39,604 nucleotides of DNA. Origin: JBMYQA01 sp049600855 (GTDB lineage Bacteria > Bacteroidota > Bacteroidia > Cytophagales > Flammeovirgaceae). The position numbers were made by a program, and so were the translations under genes. Each line of letters starts with the position of its first letter. The stretch's first letter is position 1. Where the stretch lies: NCBI GenBank assembly GCA_049600855.1, contig JBMYQA010000019.1:1-39604 (forward strand), in the 5' to 3' direction. The notes under the pieces were generated by a model. That model was not told the origin of the DNA, searched no databases, and was given only the letters and a program-made list of their open reading frames with translations. This document shows, in pieces, positions 1 through 7,977 of the stretch.

Positions 1-828
1 CTCTCAGAAACGGAACATTTGTTCAATAAATACTTACGACTTATTATCTTGATTGGCACGCTAGCGGATTATATTCGCGATGTACAACTAGAAAAAGAAC
101 AAAAAACAGGTCGGAAAGCTTCTCCTAATTTTTCCCGTTTCTTCAATAATCCAATTTTGAATAGAATTCGGACACATGAAGAAGTAAAAGCGGAAAAATA
201 CCATTGGGAGATTGAGAAGATTGTGGATTGGTCGAAATTACTTCGTAAGCAAGAGGAGTTTTTGAAGGTCATTGCTGAGGCTCCAGAAGGGCTGGAAGGC
301 GATAAAGAAATTATCAAATGCATTATTCGTGATTTCTTATTTAAGAATGAAGCCATTTATTCTTACTTCGACGAAAATGACTTAAACTGGAATGAGAATA
401 GGTCGGTGTTGAGAAATATGTTACTCAAAACCATCAAGGGCATTGAGGATGAAGCGGGAGAGGTTGATTTATTTTCGTTATCGCGCAATTGGGAAGAAGA
501 TAAAAACTTCTTTGAAATTTTGTTTCGGAATACCATTCATGAAGATCAAAATTGGGAAACGCGCATTGCTGCTAAGGCAAAACGTTGGGCTTCTGACCGA
601 ATTGCCACTATCGATAAGATTTTATTGAAAATGGCCTTGAGTGAAATGTCTTGTTTTCCAAGTATTCCTGTAAAAGTGAGTATTAACGAATACATCGAGA
701 TTTCCAAAATATATAGTACACCAAAGAGTTGGCAGTTTATGAATGGAATTTTAGATGCCATCTCACAAGACTTACAAGACGAGGGCTTAATCCGAAAAAG
801 CGGTAGAGGCTTAATTGATAATAAATAA
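1..828 (+). CDS. nusB: Transcription antitermination factor NusB, 5' end cut off
   Basis: The reading frame is open from the first base of the window, so the true start lies upstream; 275 residues are visible. The last ~140 residues carry the NusB fold signature, including the stretch around WETRIAAKAKRWASDRIATI and the helix-rich tail with INEYIEISKIYSTPKSWQFMNGIL. NusB binds boxA RNA with NusE (ribosomal protein S10) and acts in antitermination of rRNA transcription. Bacteroidota NusB proteins have a long N-terminal extension compared with the ~140-residue E. coli protein, which fits the length here. It heads a same-strand series (YtxH, DUF1573, yajC, YbbR) that is a familiar Bacteroidota neighbourhood. 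A small stem-loop (AAGCAC/GTGCTT, 854-869) sits between it and the next gene without a clear U tract. Confidence 0.93.
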   Translation, partial: LSETEHLFNKYLRLIILIGTLADYIRDVQLEKEQKTGRKASPNFSRFFNNPILNRIRTHEEVKAEKYHWEIEKIVDWSKLLRKQEEFLKVIAEAPEGLEGDKEIIKCIIRDFLFKNEAIYSYFDENDLNWNENRSVLRNMLLKTIKGIEDEAGEVDLFSLSRNWEEDKNFFEILFRNTIHEDQNWETRIAAKAKRWASDRIATIDKILLKMALSEMSCFPSIPVKVSINEYIEISKIYSTPKSWQFMNGILDAISQDLQDEGLIRKSGRGLIDNK

Positions 829-888
829 ATTAACCAACCGAATTAACGAACTCAAGCACAGCAGTGCTTATAAACAACATTTTAAGCT

Positions 889-1200
889 ATGAGCAATAAC
901 AGTAATTCTTTTTGGGCCTTTTTATCAGGTATTGCCCTTGGCGGTATTGTCGGAATTTTATACGCGCCCGATAAAGGGAAAAATACGAGAGATAAACTGA
1001 GTTTTCAGTTAGATAAATACAAGGTTAAACTTCAAGAGCTTATTGATGATTTGGTGGATGGAAAAGAAGAAGCAACGAGCCCTGCCAAAAAAATGAGCGA
1101 AAAAGTAACCAATGATGCGATTCAAGAAGCTGAAAAGTTGATGGGGAGCATTGACGCATTGCAAAATAGAATTAAACAAGAAACAGAAGCAGAGAGTTAA
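889..1200 (+). CDS. YtxH domain-containing protein
   Basis: A 103-residue protein with one N-terminal hydrophobic, glycine-rich segment (about residues 8-26, FWAFLSGIALGGIVGILYAP) followed by a charged helical region. The GxxxGxxxGILYAP pattern followed by a K/G-rich turn and DKL is characteristic of the YtxH family of small membrane-anchored proteins linked to general stress in Firmicutes and common in Bacteroidota; the molecular role is unknown. The C-terminal half (QELIDDL ... DAIQEAEKLMGSIDALQNRIKQ) looks coiled-coil and is repeated almost unchanged in the next small gene. The start ATG follows the nusB stop by 60 bases. Confidence 0.85.
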   Translation: MSNNSNSFWAFLSGIALGGIVGILYAPDKGKNTRDKLSFQLDKYKVKLQELIDDLVDGKEEATSPAKKMSEKVTNDAIQEAEKLMGSIDALQNRIKQETEAES

Positions 1201-1249
1201 TCATCTCAATAGCTGCTAGTTTCCAAGTAAGAACCATAAATTTGATCAA

Positions 1250-1432
1250 ATGAAAACCTCGAAAAAAAGCGAAGGTAAGCCTCAAGAGCTTATAAATGAT
1301 CTAGGAAATGAAAAAGCGGAGATGGCTAACATAAATACCCAAACGATTGATGATGCAATTCGAGAAGCTGAAAGGCTGCTGGATAGTATCAATGCATTAC
1401 AAAACCGCATTAAACAAGATATTAAAAGCTAG
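1250..1432 (+). CDS. Small soluble paralogue of the YtxH C-terminal half
   Basis: A 60-residue product whose two blocks match the preceding YtxH protein: PQELINDL against LQELIDDL, and DDAIREAERLLDSINALQNRIKQ against NDAIQEAEKLMGSIDALQNRIKQ. The membrane segment is absent, so this is a cytosolic coiled-coil piece. It begins 49 bases after the YtxH stop and is probably co-transcribed. Conservative substitutions (D/N, Q/R, K/R, M/L) with an intact frame suggest it is under selection rather than decaying, and a natural inference is that it forms mixed coiled coils with the membrane-bound paralogue. It could also be a relic of a partial tandem duplication. Confidence 0.65.
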   Translation: MKTSKKSEGKPQELINDLGNEKAEMANINTQTIDDAIREAERLLDSINALQNRIKQDIKS

Positions 1433-1497
1433 TAGTGTTTATTAGGTGTTAGCGCACCTGTAGAATACTTAATGTTTAAATTAATAAATTTAGTACG

Positions 1498-2022
1498 ATG
1501 AAAATCTCACAAATCCTATCTATCGCATTAGTCATTTTTGCATTGGTTGCTTGTGACGACAAAAAAGCGAGTGAAAATACGACAAAAGCTCCTGAAAAGG
1601 CAAGTGTAGCTTCAGAAACAAAAACAAATGAAACGGAAGCTACTGCGGTAAGTTTGAAAGCTGAGGATACAAATGCTGAAGCAAAGTATGCGAAATTCGA
1701 ATTTGAAGAAACAAAATTCGATTTTGGTGACATCCAACAAGGGGATGTGGTAGAGCATACCTTCAAGTTTAAGAATGTAGGTGAAGTTCCTTTGTTGATT
1801 ACAGACACTCAAGTGACTTGTGGTTGTACGACTCCTGAGTTTACAAAAGAACCAGTAGCACCAGGAGAGTCAGGGGAGATTTTAGTGAAATTCAACAGTG
1901 CTGGTAAATCAGGTAATACATCAAAAAATGTAACCATCAATGCCAATGTTGAAGGAGGAAGATCAATCATCCGCATCACTACAAATATTTTGACAGGACA
2001 AGAAGGGCCTTATAAGCAATAA
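1498..2022 (+). CDS. DUF1573 domain lipoprotein
   Basis: A 174-residue lipoprotein: signal peptide MKISQILSIALVIFALVAC with lipobox LVAC and modified Cys at residue 19. A low-complexity K/E/T/A-rich linker (about 20-65) precedes a DUF1573 immunoglobulin-like domain (about 66-174) with the usual order: FEFEETKFDFGDIQQGDVVEH, FKFKNVGEVPLLI, TCGCTTPEF, PGESGEI, VKFNS and a terminal strand. The CGC motif is typical of the family. Such proteins are exported and often sit near the nusB-yajC cluster in Bacteroidota; their function is unknown. Asp at +2 after the lipobox Cys (C-D-D) is seen directly. Confidence 0.88.
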   Translation: MKISQILSIALVIFALVACDDKKASENTTKAPEKASVASETKTNETEATAVSLKAEDTNAEAKYAKFEFEETKFDFGDIQQGDVVEHTFKFKNVGEVPLLITDTQVTCGCTTPEFTKEPVAPGESGEILVKFNSAGKSGNTSKNVTINANVEGGRSIIRITTNILTGQEGPYKQ

Positions 2023-2030
2023 TATAAGAC

Positions 2031-2065
2031 TCAGCGTGTAAACTACACATTGGTTTACACGCTGA
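2031..2065 (+). other. 13-bp perfect stem-loop between DUF1573 and yajC
   Basis: TCAGCGTGTAAAC and GTTTACACGCTGA pair perfectly around a 9-base loop. There is no run of T after it (TGGCTTAATG follows), so it is not a standard intrinsic terminator; it could be a weak terminator, an mRNA end-protecting hairpin or a processing site. It begins eight bases after the DUF1573 stop. Confidence 0.6.
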
Positions 2066-2109
2066 TGGCTTAATGCGGTTTTCTAAACTTATTAAATACA
2101 ACTTAGTTT

Positions 2110-2433
2110 ATGTATTCAGCAATATTTTTACAAGCAGCTGGTGGAGGGTACGAGCAATTTATTCTTCTTGGAGGTATGATTCTCGTGTTTTACCTGTTCA
2201 TGATCCGACCACAGCAAACCAAGCAGAAGAAGCAACGCGAATTTGTTCAGGAAATGAAAAAAGGAGACTTTGTCGTCACTGCTGGAGGGATGCATGGAAA
2301 AATCATTTCCGTAGCTGAGCATACAGTTACCTTGGAAGTAGATAAAGGGATCAATATCAAATTTGAAAAGGGCTCGATTTCTTTAGAGAACACCAGCGCC
2401 TTAAATTCTGGTGACAAAAAAGCAACAAAATAG
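2110..2433 (+). CDS. yajC: Sec translocase accessory subunit YajC
   Basis: A 107-residue protein with the classic YajC layout: a single N-terminal membrane helix (about 15-33, YEQFILLGGMILVFYLFMIRPQ), the hallmark RPQQ(T)KQKKQ turn, then a small cytoplasmic domain with GDFVVTAGGMHGKI and a TLEVDKGINIKFEKGSI strand segment. YajC associates with SecDF-YidC around the SecYEG channel. The ATG at 2110 puts about 15 residues before the membrane segment, usual for the family. Its 3' end overlaps the following YbbR-like gene by 23 bases, pointing to translational coupling. Confidence 0.93.
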   Translation: MYSAIFLQAAGGGYEQFILLGGMILVFYLFMIRPQQTKQKKQREFVQEMKKGDFVVTAGGMHGKIISVAEHTVTLEVDKGINIKFEKGSISLENTSALNSGDKKATK

Positions 2434-3397
2434 GTTCAGCATCCTTAGGATATTCGTTTCCAGTCTCAAAAGTCTACAGCGTTGGGACTGGAAAGCGATT
2501 TTTGTTTGTCTACTCATCGCCTTCACGTTTTGGGTTTTTCATTCCCTCAATACGGAACACACCACGAATATCGATTTTCCTATCGAGCTTGATTACAATC
2601 CCAAACAAGTGGCAATCATTGAAGCTCCTCCCAAATATGTGAGTGTTAATGTTTCTGGTTATGGTTGGAATCTGCTCAGCAAGAGCTTTGGGTTTCGCTT
2701 AAAACCCATCAAGGTTCCCGTCAATTTTCCCCTGAATACAACCTACCTTACCGCCAATTCTTTAATGGCTTCAGTCACTAAAAACATTAAAGAATTGAAA
2801 GTAAATCACTTACTAGAAGATTCCATTTTCTTTAAATTAGACACCATTGTCTTTCAAAAAGTACCTGTTATTGTAAATAGTAGAAAAATTCGATTACCTG
2901 AAAATGTGCGGGTTTCTTCTTCTATTCGTCTATCGCCAGATTCTGTGCATGTCGTTGGGCCTGCTACAGTAATTGCTACATCTAGGTTTCAACGCGGAGT
3001 AGAAATTGATTACGATTTTAAAGTTCGGGAAGATGAATTCAATGAACTGGTAGATTTGGAACAAGCACCATATCCCTTGCATATTACCGAGCCGAATGTA
3101 TTAGTTCGATTTCATACCGCTACCTATAAAATTGAACATACCCGATTGCGTATTTTATTTAAAAACGAGCCAGCAAACCATAACTTCAAGATTAAACCGG
3201 AGTTTTCTTATGTAGAATATTTGCTGCGCGAAGGCGAAGATCCCATTCATGCGGATCATGCAGTAGTGGAAATTGATTTTTTGAAAATCAATTGGAGAGA
3301 TTCTACTGTGCTACCTGATGTGGACATCCCTGTTAAATACCTAGAACCGAAAATTGTACCTGAGCGCTTTAAAATCATGTATAAAGACCAAGAGTAG
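2411..3397 (+). CDS. YbbR/CdaR-like membrane protein
   Basis: A 328-residue protein with one N-terminal transmembrane helix (about 28-46, WKAIFVCLLIAFTFWVFHSL) and a long extracytoplasmic part with repeated beta-rich segments of YbbR type (for example YVSVNVSGYGWNL and RLSPDSVHVVGPATVI). In Firmicutes YbbR (CdaR) modulates the diadenylate cyclase CdaA; in Bacteroidota the gene usually follows yajC without a known partner. The start is GTG inside the yajC tail; no ATG precedes the membrane helix in this frame. In many Bacteroidota the next gene is coaE, but it is absent here. Confidence 0.8.
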   Translation: MTKKQQNRFSILRIFVSSLKSLQRWDWKAIFVCLLIAFTFWVFHSLNTEHTTNIDFPIELDYNPKQVAIIEAPPKYVSVNVSGYGWNLLSKSFGFRLKPIKVPVNFPLNTTYLTANSLMASVTKNIKELKVNHLLEDSIFFKLDTIVFQKVPVIVNSRKIRLPENVRVSSSIRLSPDSVHVVGPATVIATSRFQRGVEIDYDFKVREDEFNELVDLEQAPYPLHITEPNVLVRFHTATYKIEHTRLRILFKNEPANHNFKIKPEFSYVEYLLREGEDPIHADHAVVEIDFLKINWRDSTVLPDVDIPVKYLEPKIVPERFKIMYKDQE

Positions 3398-3623
3398 CTT
3401 TTTGATTCGTAGCGCTTCAACTAAATCGGCATAAAAAATAACAAGAAACTGTAAGTTCTCAGAAAGTTTGCATACTAACTGGATAGTAGGCAGAAAAACT
3501 ATTTCTATTGAAGATTTAACTACAATTTTCAGGGAAATCATTTTAGACTATAAGAACCCTACTGATAGATGAGCCTTTGGGCAGCATCACTAATATTTGA
3601 TTTTGTTACCTATCAGTTAGCTT

Positions 3624-4631
3624 ATGCATGCACTTTCATTGTCTCGTAGAACATACCTCACCATTTATGGTGTGCCATTATTCATTATCTTAGCTTCTGT
3701 ATCATTAGCTTTATCCCCACTTTTGCAGCAAAATCCTGCGTTAGTCATGGGAATTACTTATGACTTAACACTCTTAGGTCCTTTGCTATACCTCATTCTG
3801 ATTTGGAATAAGAAAATTCCCAAAATAACAGTCGTCCCTTTCTTTATAATAGGTTTGGCTTTATCCAGCTTGTTATTACCCGAAAATACCCACTTAAGTT
3901 TCATGAAGAGTTGGGTGCTACCGCTTATCGAATTGGTTGTGCTTGGCACAATCACGTATAAAGTGATTCAACTCAGAAAAGCTTATCAAACACAGAAAGG
4001 AGAAGATTTTTTAGCCATGTTTAGGAAATGTGGAGCGGAAGTTTTAGGGAATCGTTTACTCGCTAATGCATTAGCCACTGAAGCTAGCGTAGTACATTAT
4101 GCGTTTTTTAATTGGAAAAAAAGACCATCGGTTCCTAATGCTTATACCTATCATTTAAAAAGCGGCATTGGTGGAACATTAATTGGATTCATCATGGTAT
4201 TGTTAATTGAAACCATTGCTTTACACTTTATTGCAGCCTCGTGGAGTGTTGTTTTGGCTTGGATATTAACAGGCAGTAGTATTTATTGTGCTATCCAGCT
4301 TTTTGCCCATATGCGGTCACTCGCAAAACGGCCTATACTTATTGGAGAAAACTCCTTAACTGTCCGATATGGCCTGTTTGCCGATGCAACGATTGATTTT
4401 TCATTGATTGAATCTGTTGAGCTTTTTAAAGAGGAGCAAAAAGAGAAAGGAGTTAAGAAAGTTGCGCTGCTGGGAGAGCTTGAAGAACATAATATTCGAC
4501 TAAGATTGAAAGCGAAGGTACCTGTACTTGGCGTGTATGGCATTACCAAATCGTACCACACACTTTTGTTTTTTGTAGATGAAAAAGAGCGGTTTATCGC
4601 CGATTTGGAATTAGCCATGCAAGGAGCATAA
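3624..4631 (+). CDS. Polytopic membrane protein of unknown function
   Basis: A 335-residue protein that I cannot place in a named family with confidence. Six or so hydrophobic segments are visible: about 12-33, 40-60, 68-83, 91-107, then a soluble loop with a QTQKGEDFLAMFRKCGAEVLGNRL stretch, and a pair near 182-222 (TLIGFIMVLLIETIALHFIA and VVLAWILTGSSIYCAIQLF). The last ~100 residues are soluble and beta-rich (ILIGENSLTVRYGLFADATIDFSLIESVELF), resembling a PH-like membrane-associated domain. It stands alone after a 226-base gap with no recognisable gene. Confidence 0.75.
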   Translation: MHALSLSRRTYLTIYGVPLFIILASVSLALSPLLQQNPALVMGITYDLTLLGPLLYLILIWNKKIPKITVVPFFIIGLALSSLLLPENTHLSFMKSWVLPLIELVVLGTITYKVIQLRKAYQTQKGEDFLAMFRKCGAEVLGNRLLANALATEASVVHYAFFNWKKRPSVPNAYTYHLKSGIGGTLIGFIMVLLIETIALHFIAASWSVVLAWILTGSSIYCAIQLFAHMRSLAKRPILIGENSLTVRYGLFADATIDFSLIESVELFKEEQKEKGVKKVALLGELEEHNIRLRLKAKVPVLGVYGITKSYHTLLFFVDEKERFIADLELAMQGA

Positions 4632-4637
4632 ATTCAA

Positions 4638-4680
4638 AATGGGCATTGGCTATCGAGCTAATCGGTAACTAATGCCCAAT
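4638..4680. terminator. Hairpin shared by convergent gene ends
   Basis: AATGGGCATT and AATGCCCAATT pair across a loop of about 22 bases. The stop codon of the minus-strand gene lies inside the structure. On the minus strand the stem is followed by TTTTG, so it most likely terminates that gene and possibly the plus-strand gene that ends at 4631. Confidence 0.5.
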
Positions 4681-5939
4681 TCAGCACTTAGAACAATACT
4701 ATGTGATTTTTGGTAATGATCATTGACCACTTCCCAACCTCTTGCATTAATATCATTACTGAAGTAACTGCGCAAACCAACAGTAGCAAAAAAGCGATCA
4801 CTAAAATAGAAATCTGTAGAAAGTCCAAGCATTCCCTGAATGATGCTTTGTTTGAACCGTTCGGAGATATCTATCCCCACACCATGATTAACGATTTCTT
4901 TAGCTGACTTCAAATGATTATAGGCTAATCCAAATTCTATATTAAACACCGTGGGTGATTGCCTTTGCTGCAATTGGGTGCGGTATTTGAGTAGTAAGGG
5001 AATTTGCCAATAATCTAATGCAACTTCTCTGGTTTGAAGCTTCCCTAAAATATGATCCTCGTAATGTTGACCTTGGTGCGAGTTGATGATAAAGCCTAAT
5101 TCAACGCCTAGTTTTCCATAAGAATTATAACCCGCTCGAAAAGAGACTTTCTGTTCAAAATTAAAGGAATAAGCAAACTCATGTCCATTAAAAGCGCCAT
5201 AAGTGTTTTGATTGAGAATCCAAGGGCTGTACACAGAACCCAATAAACCAACATATACTTCGCCTTTCGAAACATTTGGCAAAAGCACTTGCTCATAAAC
5301 TGATGGAACAGCGTTTTGAGGCTGAGGAATGTGTAACACTTCTGTTTCTTGGGTACCTCCAATTACCGATGCCGGGAAAGAAGTTAATGGTGGTAGAACT
5401 TGAGTTAAATGATCTTTCTCAAGCTCATGAGGTGTTGAGTTTGTAAAGTGAGTATCAAAAAATTTGTGGTTTTTTTCGGGAATCACTTTACCTAAAGGTA
5501 ACTTATCTTTTCTAGCTGCAACTTGTGTTATCGTGCTGGTACGGCTTTTTTGCTGCTTAGCTTGCGTTACAAGTTGATGACTAGGAGTTATTGTCTTTTT
5601 ATTTGTTGTTATATCAGACTTTTCAGTATCAATACCTGCTTGTGTTCCTAAATCTTCATAACTGATTTGTTCTGCTATGATGGTATGCTCTTGCTGAGTA
5701 ATTAATGTTAAGTCTGAGCGTAATGTGCTTAGTGGAAGTAAAAACGCAATAAGTAAGCTATAAATCATAAATGACTTCCAGCTTTTACGAGGCTCAGAGA
5801 AGTTGTTTTGCCAGGCATTCTCTAATTCTGTTTGCATACCGTCCATTACCTTTTGGAAGGATGGTGGCATAAACTCAGCATTTTCAAACTTCTTACGTAG
5901 CTCCTTATCAAATTTGCTATTCTTATGCTCTTGCTTCAT
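4650..5939 (-). CDS. Putative anti-sigma / outer-membrane beta-barrel fusion protein
   Basis: A 429-residue protein with three parts. Residues 1-55 are charged and presumably cytoplasmic (KELRKKFENAEFMPPSFQKV), like the short N-terminal regions of proteins paired with ECF sigma factors in Bacteroidota. Residues 56-72 form one membrane helix (FMIYSLLIAFLLPLSTL). Residues 73-225 are a hydrophilic S/T/K/Q-rich linker. Residues 226-429 are beta-rich with alternating aromatic strands and Gly turns (VYVGLLGSVYSPW, YGKLGVELGFIIN, FFATVGLRSYFS), like PorT-type outer-membrane barrels; the protein ends in a strand (LSAELGISYRLAR). It overlaps the upstream sigma factor gene by 17 bases, so the two are coupled. 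Inference: the cytoplasmic end binds the sigma factor while the barrel-like end faces the outer membrane. The barrel could instead be a periplasmic beta domain. Confidence 0.75.
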   Translation of the reverse strand: MKQEHKNSKFDKELRKKFENAEFMPPSFQKVMDGMQTELENAWQNNFSEPRKSWKSFMIYSLLIAFLLPLSTLRSDLTLITQQEHTIIAEQISYEDLGTQAGIDTEKSDITTNKKTITPSHQLVTQAKQQKSRTSTITQVAARKDKLPLGKVIPEKNHKFFDTHFTNSTPHELEKDHLTQVLPPLTSFPASVIGGTQETEVLHIPQPQNAVPSVYEQVLLPNVSKGEVYVGLLGSVYSPWILNQNTYGAFNGHEFAYSFNFEQKVSFRAGYNSYGKLGVELGFIINSHQGQHYEDHILGKLQTREVALDYWQIPLLLKYRTQLQQRQSPTVFNIEFGLAYNHLKSAKEIVNHGVGIDISERFKQSIIQGMLGLSTDFYFSDRFFATVGLRSYFSNDINARGWEVVNDHYQKSHSIVLSAELGISYRLAR

Positions 5940-6471
5940 AGAATAGTTCAGGATTTTCCATCATAAGTTTTTTGAGCATATTTCGTGCTCTTAACAATCG
6001 TTGTTTAGAATTTCCAACACTGATTCCCAGCATGTCACTAATTTCTTGATGGGTGTAGCCATCAATGGCGTAAAGGTTTAATACTACTCGGTAGTTTGTG
6101 GGCAATTGTTGAATTGCTTGCAAAACCTCTTGTAATGCCATTTGTTCCAATATGTCATCAGCATCAGATAAATCTGAATATAGGCTAATATCAGAAAAGT
6201 GATACTTTGGGTTTTGGTATTTTCGGAGGTGCTCAAGGGCTGTATTGATCATTACTTTTCGAATCCAACCGCCTAGCTCTCCTTTACCTGAATACGAATA
6301 CAGTTTGGAAAAAACCTTAATGAAGCCCTCTTGCAATATATCTTGCGCCATTTCAGCATCAGGAGCATATCGCAAACAGATGGCAAACATCTTTGGCGCA
6401 AAAGTATTATACAACAGGGTTTGTGCTGCTGTATCTCCACTCATGCAACGATTAATCGTCCGCTTATCCAT
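5923..6471 (-). CDS. ECF-type RNA polymerase sigma factor
   Basis: A 182-residue sigma-70 family protein of the extracytoplasmic-function type. Region 2 spans about residues 15-85 (LYNTFAPKMFAICLRYAPDAEMAQDILQEGFIKVF, then GGWIRKVMINTALEHLRK). Region 4 spans about 115-175 (LQAIQQLPTNYRVVLNLYAIDGYTHQEISDMLGISVGNSKQRLLRAR) with its helix-turn-helix. Regions 1 and 3 are absent as expected. The downstream overlapping gene is its probable membrane partner and regulator. A perfect TATGTTTG element lies about 55 bases upstream on the same strand, so the gene is probably read by the housekeeping sigma factor. Confidence 0.93.
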   Translation of the reverse strand: MDKRTINRCMSGDTAAQTLLYNTFAPKMFAICLRYAPDAEMAQDILQEGFIKVFSKLYSYSGKGELGGWIRKVMINTALEHLRKYQNPKYHFSDISLYSDLSDADDILEQMALQEVLQAIQQLPTNYRVVLNLYAIDGYTHQEISDMLGISVGNSKQRLLRARNMLKKLMMENPELFYEARA

Positions 6472-6526
6472 TAAAATTAGGCTCTAGGTTTTACTTATGT
6501 TGATGGGAATTACCTCTATGAAGTTA

Positions 6527-6534
6527 CAAACATA
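6527..6534 (-). promoter_or_regulatory. Putative -7 element for the ECF sigma gene
   Basis: TATGTTTG read on the minus strand is a perfect match to the Bacteroidota TAnnTTTG consensus. It is 56 bases ahead of the sigma-factor ATG. A convincing -33 TTTG is not seen at the usual distance. Confidence 0.45.
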
Positions 6535-6617
6535 CTAGCATTTTTTTTGCCAGATTGTGTTTTTTCTAAAGTTAAAACAATTGTAATTCAATTTTGTGTG
6601 ATTATACATTGAATTTA

Positions 6618-6649
6618 TTGTATTATCGAAGCTTTTTAGTGTATGTTTG
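6618..6649 (+). promoter_or_regulatory. Putative Bacteroidota promoter for the aminotransferase gene
   Basis: TTG at 6618-6620 (-33 region), a 21-base spacer, and a perfect TATGTTTG at 6642-6649 (-7 element). It would start transcription near 6656, about 80 bases ahead of the ATG at 6737. It is the mirror partner of the TATGTTTG that faces the sigma-factor gene. Confidence 0.5.
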
Positions 6650-6736
6650 GAGCTTATTGTAGAGCGGAACTAAATCCATGATTTTTTGTTCTTCTTCTAT
6701 TGTTTTATACGAGTATTTCAGAAATTGTTGCGCGAT

Positions 6737-7843
6737 ATGCCTAAAAAATATTTTCTAACGCCTGGTCCAAGTGAATTGTATTATACCGTGGCAGATCACA
6801 TGCGAACGGCACTTTCGAACGGTATTCCTTCCATTTCTCACCGGAGTAAAGCCTTTGAAGAAATTTTTAAGCATGCGGTTACTGAACTCAGAAAGTTATT
6901 GGATATTCCAACAGATTATCATGTCGTATTTACGAATTCTGCGAATGAGATTTGGGAACGATTACTCCAAAATTGTGTCGAAAAAGAAAGCTTTCATTTA
7001 GTACATGGCTCTTTTTCAAAAAAGTTTGCCGCTTTTGCTAAACAACTGAATAAGAAGGCAGTAGTGCATGAAGTGCCATTTGGCGAGGCATTTGACATTA
7101 GTCAAGTGGAAATACCTGCCTCTGCGGAACTCATTGCAGCAATTGCCAATGAAACAAGCGCTGGAGTAGCTACTTTGCCAGAATCCATTTACCAATTAAA
7201 AGAGCAAAACCCTGAGGCATTATTGGTGGTAGATGCCGTATCAGCAGTGCCTTTTATAGAAGTCGATTTCTCAAAAATTGATTCGCTTTACTTCTCGGTA
7301 CAAAAAGGGATGGGCTTGCCGGCAGGCTTAGGGGTTTGGATTTTTAATGATCGCTGTGTGCAGAAGGCAGAAACCTTGAAACAAAAAGGACAGGCCATTG
7401 GTACTTATCATTCAATTCCTTCATTAGTGGATAAGGCCGCTAAAAATCAAACTCCCGCTACGCCTAATGTATTGGGAATCTATTTGTTAGGTAAAGTGTG
7501 CGAAGACATGAATCGGAGAACCGTAGCGGTAATTCGGCAGGAAATGATTTATAAAGCAGCGTTGATTTATGGTTTATTAGAAAGACACCCTGACTTTGAG
7601 CCTTTTGTTCAAGACAAAAAGCATCGCTCGCAAACGGTTATCGTTGCGAATATTTTAAATGGGGGTACTTCATCGGAAGTGATTGAAGTATTGGAGAAAT
7701 CGGGACTTACCGTTGGGACAGGATATGGTGAAAATAAGCAACGCCAAATTCGAATTGCCAATTTTCCAACACATTCTAAAGAATTATTTGAACGCTTGTA
7801 TGATTTGTTAGAACCGATGCGATTTTCAGCATCGAAGGCATAG
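6737..7843 (+). CDS. Class-V PLP-dependent aminotransferase (SerC-like)
   Basis: A 368-residue fold-type I aminotransferase. The N-terminus KKYFLTPGPSELYYTVADHM and ISHRSKAFEEIF are typical of the phosphoserine / alanine-glyoxylate aminotransferase group. VVDAVSAVPF holds the Asp that contacts the PLP ring nitrogen, and SLYFSVQKGMGLPAGLGV holds the probable Schiff-base Lys. GTGYGENKQRQIRIANFP near the end gives a phosphate/carboxylate-binding Arg. The likely reaction is transamination of phosphohydroxypyruvate to phosphoserine in serine synthesis, but alanine-glyoxylate activity cannot be excluded. I chose the ATG at 6737: a TTG 51 bases upstream would add an F/C-rich tail unlike the family. 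Confidence 0.82.
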   Translation: MPKKYFLTPGPSELYYTVADHMRTALSNGIPSISHRSKAFEEIFKHAVTELRKLLDIPTDYHVVFTNSANEIWERLLQNCVEKESFHLVHGSFSKKFAAFAKQLNKKAVVHEVPFGEAFDISQVEIPASAELIAAIANETSAGVATLPESIYQLKEQNPEALLVVDAVSAVPFIEVDFSKIDSLYFSVQKGMGLPAGLGVWIFNDRCVQKAETLKQKGQAIGTYHSIPSLVDKAAKNQTPATPNVLGIYLLGKVCEDMNRRTVAVIRQEMIYKAALIYGLLERHPDFEPFVQDKKHRSQTVIVANILNGGTSSEVIEVLEKSGLTVGTGYGENKQRQIRIANFPTHSKELFERLYDLLEPMRFSASKA

Positions 7844-7856
7844 CGAACGACCAGAA

Positions 7857-7892
7857 GAAAAAATCCCCCATCAGCCGACTGCTCGATGGGGG
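7857..7892 (-). terminator. Intrinsic terminator of the phzF-like gene
   Basis: Read on the minus strand, CCCCCATC and GATGGGGG pair around a 12-base loop and are followed by ATTTTTTC. On the plus strand no T run follows, so it serves the minus-strand PhzF-like gene rather than the aminotransferase. Confidence 0.8.
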
Positions 7893-7977
7893 AACGCATC
7901 TGTCTACACTTAGACCATATCTTTAAGAGTCTGTTTGGATTTTTTGTTTAGCCGAAAGAAAAAGTGCAAGCGATCTC

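Noticed and set aside
69..356. Long minus-strand open frame inside nusB
   Set aside because: It is the antisense shadow of nusB, with S/F-rich low-complexity composition and no recognisable motif. Other long antisense frames (for example within DUF1573, mutS2, dnaN and DUF5686) were left out for the same reason.
2073..2318. Open frame overlapping yajC in another frame
   Set aside because: Its product is W/R-rich without motif and overlaps the clear yajC reading frame almost completely.
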